Positions 37,872 to 47,390 of a stretch of DNA of 64,000 nucleotides are shown piece after piece. The translations under genes and the position numbers were made by a program. Source of the stretch: Kalmanozyma brasiliensis GHG001. Its lineage: Eukaryota > Basidiomycota > Ustilaginomycetes > Ustilaginales. A model generated the notes under the pieces. That model made no database searches and had not been told where the DNA came from. It saw nothing but the letters and a program-made list of their open reading frames with translations. The stretch lies in NCBI RefSeq assembly GCF_000497045.1, contig NW_015961949.1, forward strand, positions 186,001-250,000, given 5' to 3'. Every line of letters starts with the position of its first letter. The first letter of the stretch is position 1.

Positions 37872-40310
37872 ATGAGCCAAAGCCCTCTGCTTGGCGCCGA
37901 CTGGCGCAACGCCGACTTTGGCTCCAGCCTTCCAACATCCGCCTCGATCCGCGACACGCTCACAGGAGCCATCAGCTCCACAAAAGCCTACTTGCAGCCC
38001 TTTACACCTGGCTCTCCCTATCTGGGCTCCAATGGCGTCCATGGCCAGAACGAGGCAGGTCGTCTGCTTTCAGACGTTGCGCCACAGCTTATGACCACTC
38101 GCATGATGGCAGCCGTGTCCAATTCCAACACCGCACTCGGGCTCACACCTGACGGTCAACGGCGAGCCCGCCTGCTGTTGACTCCGGGCTTTTCCATCAG
38201 CAGCCCTGCTCGATCGCTGGTCCGCATTGGCGGGTCTTTGATTCAATCTGGGATCGGTCGTGGGCCCATGAACGGCATCACTTCTCATGAGCTCTTCGTC
38301 TTGGAAGAAAGCGACCGCATTCTCGCCACAGCAGCGCAGGATCTCGATCTCAACGCCAACGGCGATGCACAGTCGGGCTCCAGAGCTGCCATCGAAGCCG
38401 CCAAGCACAAGTCGGAACCATCGGTCTCTCTTCTTCGAGGATTTCAAGCAACAATACCTAGCTCGACCGAGGGACGTCAACGGCGCAGGCGAGTACGAGC
38501 CATTGCCAGTGGATTCGAGGATGGACCGGAAGGCCCCACCAAGCTGGGACTCAAAGCGATGGGCGACAAGGCGCGAGGTCTGATGGTCGAGGGCGTCGAC
38601 ACCGAGCCAGTTTCGGCATTTCAAGCACGCGAGCAGCGTCACGCACGCCGGAATCAGGCCAGTCGCATACTCTCCAGAGGCAAGGATGGGACACGCGCCT
38701 CGGTCATTGAACTGGAGGAGCTCGAGAGGCAGCTGCGAGAGATTGAACGCGAACAGGACGACGTCGGTGTCAGACGCTCGCTCATCGACTCGGAGCTGTC
38801 TGCTGTAGATGCCAAGATCAAGGTGCTGGAGAAGATCAAGGCGGGTCTCAACAAGAAGCTGCTCGGTCTTCGCGAAGAGGAATTGGAGCTCAACGATGAG
38901 CACGAGGGTGTGGGAGAGTTACTGGCCGTCCAGAAGCATCTGCGTGCAATGCCCGGTGGTCCTGCAGCGGCTGCCAATGCGGCTGCTACCGGAGCTACGA
39001 CCAGTCAGGGTAGCAGCCGTCGTCGAAAGGGACCGCTCTTCATGCCCTCAGAACACGACGAGCTGCCATCTGGCGTCGCCTTCATGACGCTTGCAGATCA
39101 CTCGGCACCCATCACCTCGCTCGATTTCACCGAGCCTTACGGAACGCTGGTCTCAGCGTCGCTGGACGAGACCGTGCGCGTGTGGGATCTAGCCTCGGGA
39201 GACGAGGTCGGCAGGTTGCGCGGTCACTCGGGGACCGTCAAATGTCTGCAGGTGGAAGACGAGGTGTGCATCACCGGTGGCTCGGACCATTCCGTCCGCA
39301 TCTGGGACCTGACCAAAGTGCAGAACTTCGAAGCGAGACTCACCATGACGGCTTCCGGAGAGCTTCCAGCGAGGAGGAGGTCGCCCGACTTGAATCGCAG
39401 TCCTCAACTCGCCGGAGACGAGAGCACAAGCAGTATCAAGATCCGCAATGGCGACACGACGTTCGCAGAAGAGGACGACGAGGATGTGCGGGACGAATTC
39501 GACCCATGCGTCAAGAGCTTGGAGGGGCACAGCAAGTCAGTCACCGCATTGTACTTTGACGACAACTGCCTCGTGACTGGTGCTTCCGACAAGACATTGC
39601 GCCAATGGGATCTCAACACGGGCCAGTGCGTGCTGACGATGGACATCCTGTGGGCCATCTCCAACCCGACTTCTTCCCAAGCACTATCGCAGTCCGAGTT
39701 TGGCTTCCCTGACTCGCCCTCGCGCAAAGCATCCTCCTCGTCCATCCTGGGCTCGAACAGGCCCGGTTTGAGCTCGCGCGACTCATTCTCGGTGTTGGAC
39801 AGCCTCGCGGGCGCCTTCGCCTATCCGACGCCACCGTACGCCGACGGCAGCTGGGAGATGTACCAGGACTTTGTAGGCGGTGTGCAGTTCTGGGGCTACG
39901 CGCTGGCGAGCGGATCCGGCGACGGCGGTGTGCGCATGTGGGACATGCGAACGGGTCAAGCGCACCGCACTTTGCTGGGCCACACAGCCCCCGTGACGTG
40001 CCTGCAGTTCGACGAGCACCACATCATCTCGGGCAGCTTGGACAAGTCGATCCGCATCTGGGACCTGCGCATGGGCAGCATCTCGGACACCATCCGGTAC
40101 GATCACCCCGTCACGGCATTGCAATTCGATTCGCGCAAGATCCTCGCAGCAACGGGCGAGAACGAAGTCAAGATCTTTAACCGCACCACGCTGCAGCATG
40201 GATCGTTGACGCTCAACGGACACACTTCGCCGGTGGAGAGGCTGCGTTACATGGACCGATACGCTGTCTCGGGTGGCAAGGACAGCGTGGTCAAGATCTG
40301 GGCGCTGTAA
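37872..40310 (+). CDS. MDV1: mitochondrial division WD-repeat protein Mdv1/Caf4
   Basis: Cytosolic adaptor that links Fis1 on the mitochondrial outer membrane to the dynamin Dnm1 for fission. The 812 residues have an N-terminal helical region, a central coiled coil (about 275-350, starting ELEELERQLREIEREQ) for dimerisation, and a C-terminal WD40 propeller (about 390-812). The blades include LVSASLDETVRVWDLASG, CITGGSDHSVRIWDL, CLVTGASDKTLRQWDL, ALASGSGDGGVRMWDM, HHIISGSLDKSIRIWDL and the final GKDSVVKIWAL. Two loops between blades (about 490-540 and 585-640) are long and Ser-rich. The N-extension plus coiled coil plus seven blades is the Mdv1 architecture. Intronless, with the start at the first ATG. 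Confidence 0.9.
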   Translation: MSQSPLLGADWRNADFGSSLPTSASIRDTLTGAISSTKAYLQPFTPGSPYLGSNGVHGQNEAGRLLSDVAPQLMTTRMMAAVSNSNTALGLTPDGQRRARLLLTPGFSISSPARSLVRIGGSLIQSGIGRGPMNGITSHELFVLEESDRILATAAQDLDLNANGDAQSGSRAAIEAAKHKSEPSVSLLRGFQATIPSSTEGRQRRRRVRAIASGFEDGPEGPTKLGLKAMGDKARGLMVEGVDTEPVSAFQAREQRHARRNQASRILSRGKDGTRASVIELEELERQLREIEREQDDVGVRRSLIDSELSAVDAKIKVLEKIKAGLNKKLLGLREEELELNDEHEGVGELLAVQKHLRAMPGGPAAAANAAATGATTSQGSSRRRKGPLFMPSEHDELPSGVAFMTLADHSAPITSLDFTEPYGTLVSASLDETVRVWDLASGDEVGRLRGHSGTVKCLQVEDEVCITGGSDHSVRIWDLTKVQNFEARLTMTASGELPARRRSPDLNRSPQLAGDESTSSIKIRNGDTTFAEEDDEDVRDEFDPCVKSLEGHSKSVTALYFDDNCLVTGASDKTLRQWDLNTGQCVLTMDILWAISNPTSSQALSQSEFGFPDSPSRKASSSSILGSNRPGLSSRDSFSVLDSLAGAFAYPTPPYADGSWEMYQDFVGGVQFWGYALASGSGDGGVRMWDMRTGQAHRTLLGHTAPVTCLQFDEHHIISGSLDKSIRIWDLRMGSISDTIRYDHPVTALQFDSRKILAATGENEVKIFNRTTLQHGSLTLNGHTSPVERLRYMDRYAVSGGKDSVVKIWAL

Positions 40311-41105
40311 GGGCATGTACAGGTCTGCACATCTGTGTCATTTGTACCGTATCTGTAGTCGCCAGCCATCATCAGTCAAAGGAAGCATGACGACGAAGCC
40401 TTCGCATTGTGCGACTGAGACAGAAGCTCCTGATGAGGCTTTGTCGGGAGAACAGGGGAAGGACTCCTGGGCCAGCAAAGACCCTCTTCGCGACGTCGTT
40501 TTTTTATTTTATTTTTTATTTTGGCTAGAAATCGAACCCCTTTTGCGAGCTGGAATTCAAGTGTTGTAGCAATTACAAAAGGGTCAAGATCGCGAACTAG
40601 CAATTCGAAAATCCCCTGCAGGCAGAGCTGCAGCAAGAAAATCAGCGACTGCAGCGCGTGTTTGTCCCAGCCAGCCAAGCGTGAGTGAGTGAGCGAGTGA
40701 GCCAGGCAGACTCGCTAACACGGCCTCGGCGAAGCGAAGCACTGCCTGCGCCTGTTGGCTTGTTGCTTTGCTCAACGGTGAATTTTGAGAAACATCTCTC
40801 ATCGATCGCGACTTGGTGTGTCTGCATGCTTCTTCCCTCTCTTCATCCCTCATCGCTGCTTCGTCCTTCACCAGCATCTCTCTGCACATCAAATCGACAC
40901 ACGCTCACGCCGCGCAGACTCGCTACGATCACTCACTCTCTTGGCGACACGATCGTGACCGCGACTCGGCTTAGCCACTCCACACTCTTTTCACAACAGT
41001 CGCGACGAGGCATTCCAAAGCATCAACACGTTCGTCATCATCCTAGGCACCCATCGACTTTTCGCCTTACATCAGTGACCACTGGCTTGCTTACCAATCT
41101 TCAAA
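40311..41105. other. intergenic region, MDV1 3' flank and CHS7 promoter
   Basis: About 0.8 kb. It contains an AT-rich tract of T-runs at 40498-40525 and a GTGA/GCGA tandem tract at 40681-40701. I see no gene. A B-box-like sequence near 40531 does not fold into a tRNA. Confidence 0.5.
40681..40701. repeat. GTGA-type tetranucleotide repeat
   Basis: About five units of GTGA, one changed to GCGA, lie upstream of CHS7. This is a simple-sequence tract. Confidence 0.7.
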
Positions 41106-42134
41106 ATGCCAGGCTTCGCGTTCGGCTCGTACTCATTCATCTGCGATGAGATCGCCATGGTCGTCTGTCCGCTCCTGGGCAGTTCCGGCCTGGGGCTCGA
41201 ACCCGTCTGCTACTCTCGCAACGTCGAGATCAACAAGACGATCATCTTTCAGCCCGCCACCTGCTTCATCCACATCGCCGCGCTCGTCATGACCGCCATC
41301 ATGGTCTACCACATTCGCTCTAAGTACACGGCGGTCGGGCGCAAGGAGATCGTGCTCTTCTTCTACCTCTATGCGCTTTCGGAGGTGCTGGTTATTTTCC
41401 TCGACTCGGCGATCGTTCCGACGTACTCGGCGGCGTATACGTATCTCACGGCGGTATATGTGGGATTGAAGACGGCGATCTTTTGGTGTCTGTTGATCAA
41501 CGGGTTTGTGGGATTCCAGTTTGCCGAGGATGGAACGCCCAAGTCGCTCTGGTTCCTGCGTCTTTCTTCCGTCGTCCTCTTCGCCGTCGGCCTCTTTGTG
41601 TCCATCGCCACGTTCAAGGGCTTCGCAGGCATGTCGCCGACCAAACAGACCGGCCTGTGGATCGTCGAACTCATCTTCCCCCTCGCTTGCGTCATCATCT
41701 ACGTCGTCTCCCAGGTCCTCCTCGTTCTGCGCACGCTCGACGACCGTTGGCCGTTGGGTGACATCACTTTCGGCCTTTTCTTCTTCGCCGCTGGGTTGAT
41801 CCTCATGTACGGCTTCGGCCAGGAGGTCTGCCGCGCAGTCAAGCACTACATCGACGGCACCTTCTTCGGCTCCCTCTGCATGCTCCTCGCCGTGATGATG
41901 GTGTACAAGTACTGGGACAGCATTACCAAGGAGGACCTCGAGTTTAGTGTCGGCTCCAAGCAGGCTGTGTGGGAGGTTAAAGATCCGCTCTTTGCGGGTA
42001 CGGGCAGCAGCGAGGGCGACGGAACCCTCAGCGTCAGTGGCAACGATTGGAGAGGTAGTAGCCCAAACAGGTTGGCTCCCACCCCGGCCAAGAGCGCTAT
42101 GGGTTACCCGCCCCTCGGCAACTACTCGCACTAG
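41106..42134 (+). CDS. CHS7: chitin synthase export chaperone Chs7
   Basis: ER membrane chaperone required for exit of class IV chitin synthase (yeast Chs3). The 342 residues show seven hydrophobic segments and the family's N-terminal block [20 protein letters not shown]. Further conserved stretches include [39 protein letters not shown], and the C-terminal [20 protein letters not shown] plus [15 protein letters not shown]. The cytosolic tail of about 55 residues is polar. The start ATG follows TTCAAA. Intronless. Its stop is only 56 bp from the convergent asparagine synthetase-like gene, so the transcripts must overlap at their 3' ends. Presence implies Chs3-type chitin synthase trafficking in this fungus. 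Confidence 0.95.
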   Translation: MPGFAFGSYSFICDEIAMVVCPLLGSSGLGLEPVCYSRNVEINKTIIFQPATCFIHIAALVMTAIMVYHIRSKYTAVGRKEIVLFFYLYALSEVLVIFLDSAIVPTYSAAYTYLTAVYVGLKTAIFWCLLINGFVGFQFAEDGTPKSLWFLRLSSVVLFAVGLFVSIATFKGFAGMSPTKQTGLWIVELIFPLACVIIYVVSQVLLVLRTLDDRWPLGDITFGLFFFAAGLILMYGFGQEVCRAVKHYIDGTFFGSLCMLLAVMMVYKYWDSITKEDLEFSVGSKQAVWEVKDPLFAGTGSSEGDGTLSVSGNDWRGSSPNRLAPTPAKSAMGYPPLGNYSH

Positions 42135-42190
42135 CCACCATTCGTCTCTCTTGCAATTCGTAGGACATTTCATTCTTTTGGATTCCATAT

Positions 42191-44053
42191 CTATGTGATC
42201 TTGTGATGACCTTTGACATGACGGCTTTCGACATCGATCTTGGCGGCGCGGGTGCCGAACTGCATGGCGCGCTTTTTGAGCTCGCTCGCGCCCTCCAGAC
42301 CTAACGCCTTTGCCACGTCTCTCAACAACCTCTTATCGCCCCCGGCACCGTCTGTTCCGATTCTATCGAGATCGACCTTCTGATGGACGGGTATGTTTGT
42401 GAGAAACTCGAGCACGGTCCGGTCCAGAAACGGGTAGCGAGCTTCCTTTCCGGCGTCGGACAGCACCCGATCATCCCGACCCAGGTTGCGGGTGGGTAGT
42501 CGATCCAGGTCCATCTGCAGCTCGTCCACCAACGATTGAAGCGACTGGTTGGCCGCAGCTCGATGGCGCGAGTAGCCGCCGAGCACTTCGTCCGCTCCCA
42601 AACCGGAGATCAGCACTTTGGCAGGCGAAGTGTACGGTGTGGAAGAGCACAGATGGCCAAATGCGCGAGAGGCGAAGTACAGCGCGGCACCGATGGAGAG
42701 GTCCATGACTGAGGAGGTGGGTGACATCAGCGCTGCTACGGTATATCGGTGCGCTGTGTAGGTGATGTATGGGATGTTGATCGAGACAAAGTTCCACCGC
42801 CTCTTTGGGGCGAGTGCACGAAGCTCTTCGTACGAAGCCAACCCCGTCACTCGATCAGGTACCGCATAGATGTCCACCACCTTCTCCTCTTCCTCGCCCA
42901 TTGCTTCTGTGTCCATCTCGACGACGTCGTTTTTGTGCTTGCCCTTCGCCTTCCTTCCAGCCTTACCCGCGACCAACCGACGCCTCTCGCGGTCAGCCCG
43001 AGCCGCCGCGATCGCACGCACATTCTCAAACGCCACATTGAGCAGATCGATCGGCTGCTCACGCGGCACATGTCGATCGGCGAGGAGCGCAAGGGTAGTA
43101 CAGTCGAGTCCGCCGGAGAAGAGGATGGCCACGTGCGCCGAATTGGCCGGTTGAGAGGTGGTGATCTGCGTGACGCGGCGTCGGACGCTGTCGGAGAGGA
43201 CGGCGAGGAAGTCCGCCCGGATCCGTGAGGTGGCGAGTGGATCGGGGGGATCGGTTGTGGATGGAGAGGGGCGGAGTTCACGGAGTAGGAGCGGGGAGGT
43301 GAAGCGCGATGGGAGGCGTGGGAGCGGTGCAGGGACGATGGGATGGGTGCGCAGGTCGAGAGTCCATAGCGAGGAGCAGTCAATTTCTGTTAGGGTGGTC
43401 AATCCATGGTCGAGGCATGCAAGAGCTTCACTGGCGACAGAGACAATGGCGATGGCGGACTCGGTAGAGGAGCGATGCAGAAGAAGCGATCGTCTGCCCA
43501 ATGGGTCGCGACCATAGTAGAGCTTGGATTCGGTGCGGTCGAGCAGGACGAATGCGTAGGGGCCTTCCACCTCGGACAGGGTCAGGTTAAGGGCCAGCTC
43601 GCAAGTCGTCTTGCCATCATCTTGATCTGGCTGACCGAGCAGGTGCTGAATCCTATCGAGCAGGATGACGGCGTCGTTGTGTCCAGAGTCGAGCCGCACT
43701 TTGGAGGAGGTCGCTTGATCGGAGCGTGTGACTTGGTCGTCCCAATGGAAGATCTGACCGTTCCATGCTAGCACGAGCCGGTCGTCCTCGCTGACCAGCG
43801 GCTGCGTAGTGATACCTTCGCCGCGCAGACAGAGCACGCTCGCTGTCAGTGAGAGGTTCCATGGCGAGGCGATGTCGTCGGTGGTGACTTGAAAGTCGTG
43901 TTGGATCGTCTCTAGCGAATCTGGGCCTCGATTGCTGATGTTCTCAAGCACGGACGGCCAGGCTTCCCGCAAGCGCTTGATGCCATCCTCTGATACCGTG
44001 TGACCATCTTGCTGCGTCGAGGCAGGCGTGATCAAGACGCCAATGCCGCACAT
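42191..44053 (-). CDS. asparagine synthetase domain-containing protein (ASNSD1-like)
   Basis: 620-residue protein with an N-terminal class II glutamine amidotransferase domain starting Met-Cys-Gly-Ile (Cys2 is the usual nucleophile after Met removal). A C-terminal ATP-pyrophosphatase domain has the P-loop SGGLDC (313-318) and LISGLGADEVLGGYSRHR. The layout and motifs match ASNSD1 (yeast YML096W) rather than classical Asn1/AsnB, which is shorter and more conserved. An insertion of about 70 residues after the P-loop helix is charged (KGKHKNDVVEMDTE). The frame has an ATG 12 codons upstream at 44089, but maturation needs Cys2, so 44053 is the functional start. Whether it makes asparagine is not known for this subfamily. 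Intronless. Confidence 0.9.
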   Translation of the reverse strand: MCGIGVLITPASTQQDGHTVSEDGIKRLREAWPSVLENISNRGPDSLETIQHDFQVTTDDIASPWNLSLTASVLCLRGEGITTQPLVSEDDRLVLAWNGQIFHWDDQVTRSDQATSSKVRLDSGHNDAVILLDRIQHLLGQPDQDDGKTTCELALNLTLSEVEGPYAFVLLDRTESKLYYGRDPLGRRSLLLHRSSTESAIAIVSVASEALACLDHGLTTLTEIDCSSLWTLDLRTHPIVPAPLPRLPSRFTSPLLLRELRPSPSTTDPPDPLATSRIRADFLAVLSDSVRRRVTQITTSQPANSAHVAILFSGGLDCTTLALLADRHVPREQPIDLLNVAFENVRAIAAARADRERRRLVAGKAGRKAKGKHKNDVVEMDTEAMGEEEEKVVDIYAVPDRVTGLASYEELRALAPKRRWNFVSINIPYITYTAHRYTVAALMSPTSSVMDLSIGAALYFASRAFGHLCSSTPYTSPAKVLISGLGADEVLGGYSRHRAAANQSLQSLVDELQMDLDRLPTRNLGRDDRVLSDAGKEARYPFLDRTVLEFLTNIPVHQKVDLDRIGTDGAGGDKRLLRDVAKALGLEGASELKKRAMQFGTRAAKIDVESRHVKGHHKIT

Positions 44054-44559
44054 CCCTGGAGGATGAGTGCAAAGAAGATCGCCCGGCACTCAATTGACAG
44101 TTTTCAGGGTCTTGTCAAGACTCTTCTTCGCGCTCCGCCGCCAAATTATTTAGCCTTTTTCAAGGTGGCTTTCAAGCGCGTGGTTGGCCTGTGCCGATGC
44201 AGAAGGGCCCAAGACAGCATGGCGGCGTGGTACGGCTGCTTCTTCTCCTGCAGATGCCGCCGCTTCGACCATCCTTCAAATAGTCGCGTGTCAACCTCCT
44301 TTGGCACTTTGCATCCTCTCACTATCCAGCACATTGCTGCGACGCCCATCTTCACTATCATCACACACGTCACTTCTGCTCAGCTCAGTCGTGTGCACGC
44401 TGGCTTTTGCAGAGCTCCTCGAACCGTATCTACGCGCTGCTACCTTCTTGACTTCAACGACCGCCTATCCGACAAGAGTACCCCAGCGCGAGCAGGTCAG
44501 ACTGCATAGAGAGCGGCAACAGCGTTTCTTCCATCCCACGAGGCAGATCGCATCCCAGG
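44054..44559. other. divergent promoter region, ASNSD1-like / TBC gene
   Basis: This 0.5 kb is shared between two divergent genes. I see no RNA gene or conserved element. Confidence 0.5.
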
Positions 44560-47040
44560 ATGCCGCCCAAGCGCGCGAGAAAGGCACCGCCGTCGGCGCT
44601 CGCCAACCGCAACTCCAAGGGCGACAAGAAGTCAGACAAGGCAGCTTCAGCAACGCAGGCTTCGCTCGCCGACGAGCTCTCTGCGACCCACCTCGATGCG
44701 CCGCACGACGGATACGAGTCGAGCACACACACCGACAACGACGACTTCGAGGACGCTGCCGATGGATCGCCCGCTGATGGCATCACGCCGTCCTCGAGTG
44801 CAGACCCTACAGACGACGCGACTCTGGACAAGCAGGACGACGCAAAGACGAGTGACGCTGCAGCAAAGGACCCATCAATCGAGACCACAGCAGACGACCC
44901 AGCGGCGAGACGTCCCTCGTTAGCTGCCGATACACGAGAGGCCCAAGTGCTCACACCCAAACCCACCGAGGATGGCTTCCCCGGGCTGTCTGACCCGACG
45001 TCGGCACTGAAAGAGAACGCCGACGATGGCATCCCAGCCAGCTCTTCCGTTGCCACCCTGAATGCTACATCCTCGAACGACAACTCCTTCAGCAACGATG
45101 TCCCTCTCAGCTCAGCCGAGATCCGCGACAGTCAATCAGCATCCGACTCGCTCATCTTGGATGAAGAGAAAGCCAAGTTGACGCTGCCAGACCATGTCGA
45201 GAAGGTCCCACCTTCCGTCGGTGCAACCTCCCTCCTCGAGCCGGACGAAACCATCTCGAACCCCTTTGCCTCCACCGATGAATCCGCATCGCAGCCCGTG
45301 CGCTACTCGCAGACCGACACCTCCAAGCCTGTCGCAGCCCACGCTCCGGACACACCAGGCGTGAGCTCGACGCACTTCTCCAACGTCAGTCTGGGCGGCG
45401 CCTCTCCTGCCGTTGGCGGGGACGGAGCCGGCTGGACCTCCTCCAACCGCCGCGACTCGCGGCGAGACACCATCACCACCACCACCAACCGCTCCGTCGA
45501 CTCGGAACCCGTCCGCAATGGTGCCGGCAACTACGACTTCCTCCTCGCACGTCTCGAGACGCAGCACAAGCGACTCAGTGGCGATCCCAAGCAGATGCGC
45601 GCCAGCTTGGATGGTGCGATCAAGCTCAAGGAGCATTTCGACAAGCTTCGCGATGGACAGCGGTTGTCCCACACAGAACAAGTCGATCCTCCCCAACCCA
45701 CCTCTGTGGTCGCTGCAAGGGACGAAGTGGAGCCGACGTCGACGGATACCGCCTACACGGGCCCTCCCGCGTCGGATACGGCGGAAGACCAGATCGACTG
45801 GGAATTCTGGGGCGATGTCATGTCCAACTACCAATCCGTCGCTCGCACCTCGCCTCGTCAGCTCAGTCGCGCCATTCAAGCTGGCATCCCCCCCGCCCTA
45901 AGGGGGATGATGTGGCAGCTCATGAGCAGCAGCAAAAACGAAGAGATGGAAATCATCTACGCCTACTACCTCAAACAGTCCTCGCCGCACGAGAAGGCCA
46001 TTCGTCGCGATCTCAACCGCACCTTTCCCGAACAGGACTATTTTCAAGACGGAAAGGGTGTCGGACAGGAAAACCTGTACAATGTCATCAAGGCGTATAG
46101 TCTCTATGATCCCGAGGTGGGGTATTGTCAGGGGATGCAGTTTGTTGTTGGACCACTGTTGTTGAATATGCCGGACGAAGAGGCGTTTTCCACCTTTGTC
46201 AGGTTGATGAAGAGCTACGATCTTCGGGGGCATTTCACGCCGAACATGCCAGCGTTGCAATTGCGGCTGTTCCAATTCGATCGGTTGCTCGAGGACTTCT
46301 TACCGTTGCTGCATAGGCATTTGGTGCGACAGGGCGTCAAAAGCAGCATGTATGCGAGTCAGTGGTTTATGACGCTCTTCTCGTACCGCTTCCCTCTGGA
46401 TTTCGTCTATCGGATTTTGGATTCGGTGTTCGCCGAGGGGGTGGAGGCGTTGTTTCGGTTTGCGGTGGCGTTGATGAAACGGAACGAGGAGGTGTTGTTG
46501 GAGATGCCGTTTGATCGGGTGGTGACGTTTCTCAAGATGGAGTTGTTCGAGTGTTATCGTCGTTCTTCTCCCTCTGCCGAGAATGTGGTTGCGAGTGGAC
46601 CGGTGGGAGCGTCGTCGACCATCAGCTCGGTCTATCACACAAACGCCTTTGTTCGCGACGCATTCAACATCTCCATCACGCCGTTTCAACTCGACACCTA
46701 CGCAAGCGAGTTCGATACCCAAGTTCGGGCGGCCAACGCGCATCGGAGGGAAACGGAAGCATTGCGTTTGGTCAACCGCAACCTCGCCGCCCGCGTCAAA
46801 GCCCTCGAGGACCAACTCAACAGCGTCAACGCCGAACACGTCGAGATGGTCAAGGACGTCGTCATGGCCAAGATCGCCAAAGAGGAGATGGCAGAGGAGC
46901 TGGTGAGGTACAAAATGATGTATGCCGAGGCGGTGTTGAGCGCCGAACAGGAGAGCGGCAACAATCGGAGCAGCGCCAGAGGCTTGGCGAGGGCTCAGGA
47001 GGCTGCGCTGCGCGATAGCGCCGGCAGTGGAAGCGTGTAG
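44560..47040 (+). CDS. TBC-domain Rab GTPase-activating protein (Gyp5/EVI5-like)
   Basis: Predicted GAP for a Rab GTPase in secretory or endosomal traffic. The 826 residues have a disordered acidic/Ser/Thr N-terminal region (1 to about 420) and a TBC domain (about 440-665) opening with AGIPPALRGMMWQLM. It carries the arginine-finger motif IRRDLNRTFP and the glutamine-finger motif GYCQGMQF, so it should be catalytically active. The C-terminal region (about 715-800) is a coiled coil (ALRLVNRNLAARVKALEDQL), as in Gyp5/Gyl1 and EVI5. The target Rab cannot be read from sequence; the Gyp5 group acts on Ypt1/Sec4. The start is the first ATG of the frame. Intronless, convergent with TOP2. Confidence 0.9.
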   Translation: MPPKRARKAPPSALANRNSKGDKKSDKAASATQASLADELSATHLDAPHDGYESSTHTDNDDFEDAADGSPADGITPSSSADPTDDATLDKQDDAKTSDAAAKDPSIETTADDPAARRPSLAADTREAQVLTPKPTEDGFPGLSDPTSALKENADDGIPASSSVATLNATSSNDNSFSNDVPLSSAEIRDSQSASDSLILDEEKAKLTLPDHVEKVPPSVGATSLLEPDETISNPFASTDESASQPVRYSQTDTSKPVAAHAPDTPGVSSTHFSNVSLGGASPAVGGDGAGWTSSNRRDSRRDTITTTTNRSVDSEPVRNGAGNYDFLLARLETQHKRLSGDPKQMRASLDGAIKLKEHFDKLRDGQRLSHTEQVDPPQPTSVVAARDEVEPTSTDTAYTGPPASDTAEDQIDWEFWGDVMSNYQSVARTSPRQLSRAIQAGIPPALRGMMWQLMSSSKNEEMEIIYAYYLKQSSPHEKAIRRDLNRTFPEQDYFQDGKGVGQENLYNVIKAYSLYDPEVGYCQGMQFVVGPLLLNMPDEEAFSTFVRLMKSYDLRGHFTPNMPALQLRLFQFDRLLEDFLPLLHRHLVRQGVKSSMYASQWFMTLFSYRFPLDFVYRILDSVFAEGVEALFRFAVALMKRNEEVLLEMPFDRVVTFLKMELFECYRRSSPSAENVVASGPVGASSTISSVYHTNAFVRDAFNISITPFQLDTYASEFDTQVRAANAHRRETEALRLVNRNLAARVKALEDQLNSVNAEHVEMVKDVVMAKIAKEEMAEELVRYKMMYAEAVLSAEQESGNNRSSARGLARAQEAALRDSAGSGSV

Positions 47041-47390
47041 GAGAGCGCGAATGACGATCCCCATTTTGCACACAAAGCCCAGCGTGTGTCGCCGACTGCA
47101 TGCATCGAGTATGACGAGAGGACTTCCTTCGCATGCAGACACACACTTCCTGTAAGGGACGGACGAGAGACAAGGGAAGATATCCAGCGTAGATGCAAGG
47201 CGGCCAAATGACCTCGTGCATGGTTGTGGTGACCGCCAGGGCCTGACACGAGACAGATGACAGCCGATCCACCCGCTCAACACAGACACACGGCACTTCC
47301 CAAGTCTAAAACAGGAAACGATTACCATAGCCACGAACAACACAAATACATAAAACGGGACGCTTGAGTAAGACGACGACGGAGCAGCAA
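47041..47390. other. convergent intergenic region, TBC gene / TOP2
   Basis: 350 bp between two stops. It must hold both 3' UTRs and polyadenylation signals. I see nothing else. Confidence 0.6.

Noticed and set aside
40528..40545. B-box-like GGGGTTCGATT on the minus strand
   Set aside because: T-arm does not pair, no A-box, and the downstream sequence is A-rich rather than a T-run terminator.
41133..42188. 351-codon frame opposite CHS7
   Set aside because: Highly charged, repetitive translation complementary to the hydrophobic CHS7 codons; a shadow.
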